NCBI RefSeq assembly: GCF_032854445.1
Contig: NC_088304.1
Coordinates: 24,441,704-24,505,703, forward strand
Source: Liolophura sinensis
Taxonomy: Eukaryota > Mollusca > Polyplacophora > Chitonida > Chitonidae
Length of the DNA stretch: 64,000 nt
Direction: 5' to 3'
The notes below the pieces were generated by a model that was not told the origin of the DNA, searched no databases, and was given only the letters and a program-made list of their open reading frames with translations. This document shows, piece by piece, positions 59,001 to 64,000 of this stretch. How positions within the stretch are numbered: the stretch's first letter is position 1; every line of letters starts with the position of its first letter. The position numbers and the translations under genes are program-made.

Positions 59001-62000
59001 GGTCTTAACACACAGTGTATTTCAAGGCAACGTCACCTCCAAGTGGAAATGGGGCCTCTGTCGGTCAGTTGGATAGCTAGCGCGGCGTAATGACCCAGGA
59101 GCCTCTCACCCATGCGGTCACTCTGAGTTCAAGTCCTGCCCATGCTAGCTCCCTCCCCAGCAGTACGTGCAAAGGTCTATCAGTAACCTGCGGATGGTCG
59201 TGGGTTTCCCCAGGGCTCTGCCCGGCTTCCTCCCACCATAATGCTGGCCGCCGTCGTATGTGAAATATTCTTGAGTACGGCGTAGAACACCAATCAAAAA
59301 AATAAATAAATAAATCCAGTGGAACTTGAATAAAAGCACGTCACAGTACGAAGAGCCGATGAATAATATAAGCTCAGGACAGAAGTTACAAACACAAGAA
59401 TAGTAGGCGACGAAACAGATGACTTAAAGGCTTAACTAGCATTCGGTTACAAAATCCCTTCTTTCAAACTGGACTTTTCCGATGGGCGAAACTACCGTTG
59501 TAAACTTCTCACTACAGGCAGTTTACTTATGGACTGCAAACTAACCCTTGCGAGCTGGGCTTTATATACTCTCGAACAACATACTAGAATCCATGAACAT
59601 AAACAATAAATGTAATGAGAGCAATTTATAGCTGATTCTCAAATGACTACATATTTACTGTACCGCGAAAGCACATATATATTGACAGTGAGAATACAGA
59701 AAGATCGCATGGGTTAAATACACGCTAACAAAGGACCGGCTTTCCCATGTAAACATCTCCGGTCTGAGTCACTTGCTGACCCGGTTAGCATCAATCCCCG
59801 ACATTAACAATGAAATGAAGAGGATGTATTATATATGAAGTCACAACAAATGTTCAACAAAATGTTAGGGGTTGTATCTTAAAAAGTACTGCATGCATTG
59901 AGCTCAGGTTTTACACAAATGTAGAACAAGGTAACACGAGGGGGATATCCCATCCTTGATTCGCTATGTGCATATTAAATACCGAAAAATACAAAATTCA
60001 TGACTTCAGTCCTTTATGTATTGAGCTGAAGTTTTGCATTCGTGTTTCTCCTGCAAGCGAATGTATTGGGTATTAGAATTGGTGTTAAAGTAAATATCAG
60101 TGAGTGAGTGAGTGCTTGGGGTTTAACGTCGTACTCAACAGTTTTTCAGTCATATGACGACGAAGGAATCATTAGGGTGCATGTACGTATAATGTGCCTC
60201 CTTGTTGCAGGACGGATTTCCACCGCTCTTTTATTTAGTGCTGCTTCACTGAGACGACTTACCGAGTAAATATCAGTGGCGATGTCTCACAACGTACTAC
60301 ATATATTCACATGAAGTTTTACATGCATACAAAGCACAATGACACAAGGGGAACATTCCATCGCTGATGCTCTGTGTACATATTGAAAACCGCAAATTAC
60401 AAAATTCACGACTTCAGTCTTTTATGTATTGAGCTGAAGTTGTGCATTCGTGTTTCTCCTGCAAGCGAGCCCTTTGGTAGCCATGCTATTAAATCTAAGT
60501 TTGTGACAGGGTCGGGGTACATTTTGCACATAACGCCTTATGACGAGAAAATTTGATTTGATTGGTATTTTTTTACGCCGTACTGACGAATATTTCACTT
60601 ACACGACGGCAGACCTTCCCACGTACGGTCGGAGAGGAAGCGACGGAGATAAGTCCTATTTCGTTTATTAATTTTTCCAGTTTACAGGAACGCTGTATAA
60701 TTAATCCCAGTCAAATATGGTCATGATTAGCATTATACAACCGGGAAACGGGGGCGGGGGGGCTCCGTGCCTCAGTTGGTTAGCGCACTAGCGTAGCGTA
60801 ATGACCCAGAAGCCTCTCACCAACGTGAGATCCCTGTGAGTTCAACTCATGCTGGCTTCCTCTCCGATCGTAAGTTGGAAGGTCTGTCAGCAACCTGTGG
60901 ATGGTCGTGGGTTTCCCCCGGGAAACGCCGTCGTATAAGTGAAATATTCTTGAGTACGTCGTAAAACACCAATCAAATAAATAAATAAATCTCAATTCAA
61001 CGGGATAAGAACATAAAACTGTGGACTAGCCAAGGCCTTTCCTAGATTCTTAGCTGGCGCCCCGAGACTGGCTGGGGTGGCACATCTGGGGTCTTAAGTC
61101 AGACAGCGCTATAGACATTGCCCTGAACGCACTGTCTGGAATATACATATATCGAAATAGGTTAGTCAATCTTACCTTTCCTGATATCATACCTGTTATA
61201 CTATGGTGCAGAAATAAATAGTAAACTTTAACACATGATAGTAATACCAAAAACATTTCGTTCAGATTTATCAGGCTGGCTTGTTCATCAACGCTGAGTG
61301 TCGGAGGTTCGATGCTTTGAATTATATGAGGAAAAAATTGAAGCAGTTAGAGGAGAATGTTGCTGATTCTAAAGACAGGATTTTGATTGGTTTATTTCGG
61401 GACTTCTACGGTAAGATAGTCTGTTGTCTACAAATATCCAATTCAGAGAAATAAAATTTTGCTCCAAATAGATCCGGTGAAAAATTCAAGTTTATATGTA
61501 TAGTTATTGAATGTTTTTTTTATAGTATTTCATAAACTCTATTATCTTCGCACGCATGAAATCACTATTTGAGCTATCTGACAAATTCATTAAAATATAG
61601 CATATTGTATTATTATATACAATTTAAGTTCACCTATTTGTGATCTATATTAAGTTTGTGTTTGGAGAATAAAATCACGTTGATTTTTTAACGCGACATC
61701 AAACAATAATATTGCCTTTTTAACAGTGTGCATAGGTGGAGTAAACCACCGTCCAATGATAAGTAACTGACCAGCCTTTCCACGTGTAATTCAAACACTG
61801 TCGTCCACAGAACCAGTTAATTGTGTATATCATCATACTGGGTCGGCCACCTTCAAAGCTAGCGTTCGCGTATACCGGTATACTTAAAAATGTACATGCC
61901 CCCAAGCACCATGGCACAAGTAGAATTGGGTAAGAAATACAGCGGTGTTAGCAGAATTTAGTTACGCCTTACTGGTCTATAAATAGAAATACAGGCATCT

Positions 62001-62280
62001 TAACCTCTATTTAGGTAATCATGCGATTATTACTGCTGATGTTATTACTTTTTAATTGTTGCAGACAAAGAGAAGCGTCTCAAACGCATCTGCTCACCAA
62101 ATGAGGAAGATACTACTGCATTTGCTGTGAAGACCAAACTAGCAGCAATATACCAAGGGAATCACAGGTACAAAGCGGCAGTTCTGGTGAAGCGCGCGGA
62201 GGTGACTTTGTACATCATGTTCTACTTGAGGAAAAAACTGCCACACGTCAAGTTCGAGTGTGTTGTAGGGCATCATCAGG
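40757..62280 (+). CDS. RIG-I/MDA5-like receptor with degenerate ATPase motifs (exons 1-11, 3' incomplete)
   Basis: Eleven exons join in phase (40757-40901, 50332-50466, 50991-51326, 53460-53603, 55635-55789, 56116-56484, 56863-57019, 57250-57354, 58000-58184, 61266-61410, 62065-62280) to encode 697 residues. CARD1 is about 10-100, CARD2 about 104-195, and an acidic linker (SDEEEAASPP) follows. The helicase region runs from about 265. Family features kept: LIDYQQELY before motif I, NHVYKEIMKKY after motif II, YQAGLFINAECRRFDALNYM in the insertion domain. Catalytic features lost: Walker A reads CPAKSGKR, DECH reads ELGV, motif III TAS reads STS, motif IV reads LVKRAEVT. RIG-I-like receptors are cytosolic RNA sensors signalling through CARDs. 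This one should lack ATP hydrolysis and might act as regulator, decoy or CARD scaffold. Motifs V-VI and the C-terminal domain lie beyond the window. Confidence 0.85.
41005..50135 (+). repeat. 31-bp minisatellite, about 285 units, in intron 1 of the RLR-like gene
   Basis: The consensus unit begins GTAAGGCTGATGTGAGAG and ends ACATGTACAA. Variants include GGCAGCTGTGAGAG, GGCTGGTGTTAGAG and GGGAGATGTGAGAG. The unit is not a multiple of three, so three units (93 bp, 31 codons) restore the frame. All the minus-strand open frames of MYMSTLTSALLVHVHSH type in this interval come from this. Some stretches contain a 6-bp expansion (GTACAAGTACATGTAAG). The interval 41992-42252 is not satellite. Confidence 0.97.
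41992..42252 (+). repeat. Copy of 39476-39732 embedded in the satellite
   Basis: It starts GAAAAATTGCATTGTCTGTC and ends GCATTCTTC...CTCATT, and is flanked on both sides by 31-bp units. Differences from the upstream copy are an A/G and a G/A substitution, one inserted G and one extra CTT. Confidence 0.93.
50332..50466 (+). CDS. RLR-like exon 2: C-terminal half of CARD1
   Basis: The acceptor is CTGTTGCAG and the donor CTCG/GTGAGA, phase 1 at both ends. SREANELFLDTL and GKWFLFIGTLTKLG match the helix 4-6 pattern of a RIG-I-type first CARD (two hydrophobic helices around a Trp-Phe). Confidence 0.82.
50991..51326 (+). CDS. RLR-like exon 3: CARD2
   Basis: The acceptor is TGTTTCTAG and the donor ACGCAG/GTTGGT, phase 1. 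It encodes YELLRDILTSEDPDI, then ERFLEYLTPVIKTKV, NGYLDRHDKENIERV and ELLLSRVQRL, the recognisable order of a second RIG-I/MDA5 CARD. Confidence 0.88.
51350..51845 (+). repeat. 72-bp tandem repeat interrupted by a SINE (intron 3)
   Basis: About five imperfect units share TTTCCAGGCTAGTGTTAT, CAGTATTAATTACCAGT and TTTTCGCCTCGTCGTAAG. The SINE at 51604-51750 splits one unit. Confidence 0.8.
51604..51750 (-). repeat. 5'-truncated SINE with 12-bp target duplication
   Basis: Exact AGTGTTATTTTG at 51592-51603 and 51751-51762. The tRNA-like head is missing while the tail is intact, as expected from incomplete target-primed reverse transcription. Confidence 0.93.
52086..52150 (+). repeat. SINE fragment
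   Basis: GTCGTGGGCTTCC, GGTTTCCTCCCACCACAATG and CTGGCCGCCAAAGCTAAAT match the SINE centre only. Confidence 0.65.
52165..52705 (-). repeat. Family B copy split by a SINE (intron 3)
   Basis: The left part has GCGTCGAAACAGACATTCGC. The right part (52500-52705) has GTTCCGGGTTAAGAATCGC and ATCAGTATTCAAACGGTGTACC. The full-length SINE at 52215-52486 lies between them. Confidence 0.7.
52215..52486 (-). repeat. Full-length tRNA-headed SINE with 14-bp target duplication
   Basis: Flanked by CCTACCAAAATGGA (52201-52214) and CCTACCAAAGTGGA (52487-52500), one mismatch. Head, B box, centre and tail are all present, inside intron 3 of the RLR-like gene. Confidence 0.93.
53172..53357 (-). repeat. SINE, tail missing
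   Basis: GGCCGTGCCCGGGAAAA, CCACGACCATCCGCAGGTTG, GAACTGGACTTGAACTCAC and the tRNA-like head ending CCACGGAGCCCC. It ends about 100 bp before exon 4. Confidence 0.85.
53460..53603 (+). CDS. RLR-like exon 4: acidic/Ser-rich linker
   Basis: The acceptor is TTGAACACAG and the donor CCACCAG/GTCTGC, phase 1. It encodes FLEQEQGDGVSALSTSFSRL and a Gly/Ser/Glu-rich tail. No domain; the position fits the CARD-helicase linker. Confidence 0.75.
53604..55059. other. First part of intron 4 of the RLR-like gene
   Basis: AT-rich, with no further exon or family member recognised. The small frames at 54462-54668 and 54652-54867 are not supported. Confidence 0.5.
55060..55560 (-). repeat. Long family B copy, reverse (intron 4)
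   Basis: It shows the reverse of both ends of the family: AGTATTCGAATCATGTACC, CCCAGTTGCGGTTTGATTGC and GCTCTGTCCATATTTGCTTA. It ends about 75 bp upstream of exon 5. Confidence 0.65.
55635..55789 (+). CDS. RLR-like exon 5: helicase start and altered Walker A
   Basis: The acceptor is TGATTTACAG and the donor ATCAAG/GTGAGC, phase 1 in and 0 out. LIDYQQELY and NTVILCPAKSGKRFVALKAI align with the Q motif and motif I of RIG-I-like helicases. The P-loop Gly and final Thr positions read Lys and Arg, while the Gly-Lys pair remains. Confidence 0.88.
56038..56066. repeat. (ATT)n microsatellite
   Basis: About nine ATT units, 50 bp upstream of the exon 6 acceptor. Confidence 0.9.
56116..56484 (+). CDS. 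RLR-like exon 6: RecA-like domain 1 with ELGV for DECH
   Basis: The acceptor is TTCATAAAG after a pyrimidine-rich tract, and the donor CCTCAG/GTATTT, phase 0 at both ends. KVAYLVTRSFLAEK fits motif Ia. DFSLVILELGVDYY occupies the DECH position, and NHVYKEIMKKYHQLR matches the sequence that follows DECH in MDA5/LGP2. Confidence 0.88.
56863..57019 (+). CDS. RLR-like exon 7: motif III region
   Basis: The acceptor is TTTGGAAAG and the donor CTTATGG/GTAAGT, phase 0 in and 1 out. ILVLSTSICGES stands where RIG-I-like proteins have a Gly-Leu-Thr-Ala-Ser segment, followed by a cysteine-containing helix (AMETCATFDIHAV). Confidence 0.82.
57250..57354 (+). CDS. RLR-like exon 8: entry to the insertion domain
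   Basis: The acceptor is TTTCTCTAG and the donor TCCAACA/GTAAGT, phase 1. It encodes ESTRAPQKQDRGFDSLIHEL and ISRVEGDMKKVYQSN. It matches in position and pattern the segment leading into the Hel2i insertion. Confidence 0.75.
58000..58184 (+). CDS. RLR-like exon 9: insertion domain
   Basis: The acceptor is GTCTCTTGTAG and the donor CCACG/GTATTT, phase 1 in and 0 out. VKYMTWLKTN sits where the family has a Tyr-x-x-Trp segment. CKHAGFFLNCLKLA runs into exon 10. An internal GT at about 58060 is an alternative donor but would break phase with exon 10. Confidence 0.7.
58568..58838 (+). repeat. Complete SINE of a second family, 11-13-bp target duplication
   Basis: CTCAAATGAAAGG at 58555-58567 recurs at 58839-58851. 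The body has a tRNA-like head (GTTGCTAGAGCGTCCGCTTC), a B box (GGATCAATACTGG) and a CACTCACTCACT-type tail preceded by GACGTTAAACCCCAAGC. It is unrelated in sequence to the common SINE and lies in intron 9. Confidence 0.85.
59054..59315 (+). repeat. Near-full-length tRNA-headed SINE
   Basis: GCCTCTGTCGGTCAGTTGGA head, GAGTTCAAGTCC B box, full centre and AAATAAATAAAT tail. Flanks TCCAAGTGGAAA and TCCAGTGGAAC suggest an eroded target duplication. Confidence 0.9.
59830..60480 (+). repeat. Two direct copies of a ~200-bp segment split by a SINE (intron 9)
   Basis: The segment around TGACTTCAGTCCTTTATGTA and TTGAGCTGAAGTTTTGCATT (about 60000) recurs near 60410. Looser similarity extends upstream in both. 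The second-family SINE lies between them. Confidence 0.75.
60092..60262 (-). repeat. Second-family SINE, truncated
   Basis: GTGAGTGAGTGAGTGCTTGG, GGTTTAACGTCGTACTC, TTTCCACCGCTCTTTTATTT and TGCTTCACTGAGACGACTT match the 3' two thirds of the SINE at 58568 in reverse. Confidence 0.8.
60555..60643 (-). repeat. SINE fragment with internal deletion
   Basis: The tail (TTTGATTGGTATTTTTTTAC, TATTTCACTTACACGACGG) joins directly to CCTTCCCACGTACGGTCGG, so the centre is missing. Confidence 0.75.
60761..60990 (+). repeat. tRNA-headed SINE with short internal deletions
   Basis: The head has GGCTCCGTGCCTCAGTTGG and TTAGCGCACTAGCGTAGCG. GGTCGTGGGTTTCCCCCGGG is followed immediately by GCCGTCGTATAAGTG, skipping part of the centre. 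Confidence 0.88.
61266..61410 (+). CDS. RLR-like exon 10: insertion domain to pincer
   Basis: The acceptor is TTTCGTTCAG and the donor CTACG/GTAAGA, phase 0 in and 1 out. IYQAGLFINAECRRFDALNY keeps the family's Tyr, Ala-Leu/Phe-Ile-Asn, Arg and Asp-Ala positions. Confidence 0.82.
61885..61960 (-). repeat. Family A fragment (intron 10)
   Basis: CATGCCCCCAAGCACCATGG and AAGTAGAATTGGGTAAGAAAT resemble the middle of the reverse family A copies. Confidence 0.5.
62065..62280 (+). CDS. RLR-like exon 11: start of RecA-like domain 2
   Basis: The acceptor is AATTGTTGCAG and the donor CATCAGG/GTATGC, phase 1. YKAAVLVKRAEVTLYIMFYL aligns with motif IV, with the conserved Thr-Arg pair altered. FECVVGHHQ follows where the family has its His-rich loop. 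No later exon was found before 64000. Confidence 0.82.
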
Positions 62281-62320
62281 GTATGCATCGTTTTGTTCAT
62301 CTATTTATGTAGTAATCTCT

Positions 62321-62457
62321 AATTATTTGTTTGCTATTTTACGCCCCACTCGAAAAATTTCACTTACATGACGGCGACCAACATTACAGTGGGAGGAAAC
62401 CGGGTCCACCCGGGGGAAACCAACGACTATCCGTAGGTTGTTGGTAGACCCTCCCAT
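62321..62457 (-). repeat. SINE, head missing
   Basis: TTGTTTGCTATTTTACGCC, ATTTCACTTACATGACGGC, GGGAGGAAACCGGG and CCGTAGGTTGTTGGTAGACC. It starts about 40 bp after the exon 11 donor. Confidence 0.8.
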
Positions 62458-64000
62458 CGTTTTAGGAACTGCAGTCATTGACCCGGGACGTCCATTTCGG
62501 TTGATGGCTTATATACGGCCCAGGTGAATCAAATAAGCAATGAAAGGCTATCTAGACGAAGTGGAGGGAGGATTCGTAACTGTGTAGTAGTTGTGTAGAA
62601 AAACACGATGAAGTCTTTGTTTCAGGGCCCGTTTGTTCCAATGTGTGTTAGCTAATATTTTTATTATGTCACAGTATATATTTAACATTTCAGTGAAACT
62701 TAACCATTCGAGTTATAGAAAAGCCAAACCACACAGCAGAAGACTTAGGTCATATTGAATATACTGTTATGTAGTTATTTGGGGGGGCAAAGTACAAAAT
62801 TTAAAACTCGGCTTAAAGTTTAAGCTGGTAATGTGTTTGAGGACAATTTTTGAAGAACCGGACCAAGATTCCTGAACGATGTCCCTTGCCGCTGAACGCA
62901 GATCTAGTACACGATCATAGAATCAATTAGGGTTATCACCTGAGCTTGAGGCGTTTGATCACGGTTTAACACCTGGTATTCGATTACATAATAGACCGAG
63001 AGCTTTAGCCCGAGGTCTGTTATGTTACCTCTTACCAGGCCTACAAACCAAGATGAAACATGTCAAGCAAATGACCCTAAATTTGTTCGACGGCGAGTGC
63101 TTAATTTTGTGTATTGTCCAGTCGTGTTGTCCATCAGAAACAATCTTGTTTTACAGGTAGTTTTGTTTTCGTCAGGTGTGTACAGTACTGATGCATGTAA
63201 GGCGACACCAAATTCCAAACCTTTGTGGAATATGAATAAATTGGCATTATTCATGTCGATTCGGAGCTTAGGGGAAAAACACGGTGTTCGAAACTATCAG
63301 TTTAAATCGGACCCAATAACATGTGAAATTATGATTAAGATATCTGGATTTCACTCTATCTTTGTGCCTATTTGACACAGGACAACAACCAACCCATTAA
63401 AATGACCCTCAAAGCACATGTGATGTACCAAGCATAATCATAACTACAAAATTATTAAATCCTTAGACATTTTATGTTATTTTCTTGCAGAACAATGGCA
63501 TTGGGTATAAAATGCAGAACTTTTTAAAATCTCCCACTTGTCGACACAGATTAAGACACAATACAAGCTTTTTGTATCCATAAGAAACATTTTGAACTGT
63601 TCTTTAAAATTAGTGTCCAATTCATTACGTATGTCAAATGGAGTACCAAAGATGCACACGGGACAGTTCTAAGTGATAAGTCTTACATGTCAGAATAAGA
63701 AAGAAAATTGCACTCTTGCCTTTTCTAATTTCTTAGCACATATCGCCTAAATATGGCTGAGATATTGCCGACGGGACCTTCAGCCATACTCGTTAATTCT
63801 TAGCAAATAATTAGGTCATGTGTATTGCGTATATTTGCTTATTGTGAACGTTTCACACAGGTATGATAGGGTACAAAGTTTTAGATATGTGACGTGAGGA
63901 AACGCTTAAATACGTTGATTCTCTGAGAGAGAGAGAGTGAATGAAGGAATTTGGGGATTTGGCTTTTATTCCTATTTCCTGTAGGCTGCAGGGTAATATG
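62458..64000. other. Start of intron 11 or downstream region; no exon recognised
   Basis: A family B fragment (GCAGTCATTGACCCGGGACG) lies at about 62470. A short (GA)n run lies at about 63924-63938. The plus frame at 63022-63375 was checked against the expected next helicase segment and does not fit. Confidence 0.45.

Noticed and set aside
450-62457. tRNA genes at the SINE heads
   Set aside because: A and B boxes are present but the rest does not fold as a tRNA and is followed by SINE body and tail.
63022-63375. Possible next exon of the RLR-like gene
   Set aside because: The 117-codon frame shows none of the expected helicase motif V/VI features and has no phase-1 acceptor giving a sensible join.

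Overview
This window is nuclear DNA of an invertebrate animal, most likely a mollusc and plausibly a bivalve. The evidence is spliced genes with GT-AG introns, more than 20 copies of one tRNA-headed SINE, Ty3/gypsy and ISL2EU-type transposons, long minisatellites, and a RIG-I-like immune receptor gene. The species cannot be fixed from the sequence alone. Most open frames in the window are repeat artefacts; only two host genes are supported.

Layout. 1-9.9 kb: no gene, only dispersed repeats. 9.9-12.75 kb: a complete small gene with TATA box, non-coding first exon, two coding exons and poly(A) signal. It encodes an 88-residue secreted precursor: signal peptide, acidic propeptide, Lys-Arg cleavage site, then a 48-residue cysteine-free peptide rich in Tyr, Arg and Lys. 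13-22 kb: SINEs and two other dispersed families. 22.08-27.1 kb: a complete but inactivated Ty3/gypsy LTR retrotransposon on the minus strand (160-bp LTRs, TTACC target duplication, two in-frame stops). 27.8-31.6 kb: a decayed ISL2EU-type DNA transposon with a THAP/DDE transposase on plus and a convergent SWIM/YqaJ nuclease on minus. 33.6-38.9 kb: minisatellites with 48-, 78- and 50-bp units.

40.76 kb to beyond 62.28 kb: the main gene, on plus. Eleven exons with matching splice phases encode 697 residues: two tandem CARDs, an acidic linker, and the first RecA-like domain, insertion domain and start of the second RecA-like domain of a RIG-I/MDA5-type helicase. The fold-defining residues persist, but Walker A, DECH, motif III and motif IV are all altered, so it reads as an intact gene for an ATPase-dead RIG-I-like protein. 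Its 3' exons lie outside the window.

Intron 1 of this gene, which splits CARD1, holds a minisatellite of about 9.1 kb with 31-bp units (roughly 285 copies). It has local 967-bp higher-order duplications and an embedded copy of a segment from upstream of the gene. The introns also carry several SINEs, some with clear target-site duplications.

The two genes show no operon-like link. Both are compatible with secreted-defence and innate-immunity roles, but only the second has a recognisable family.
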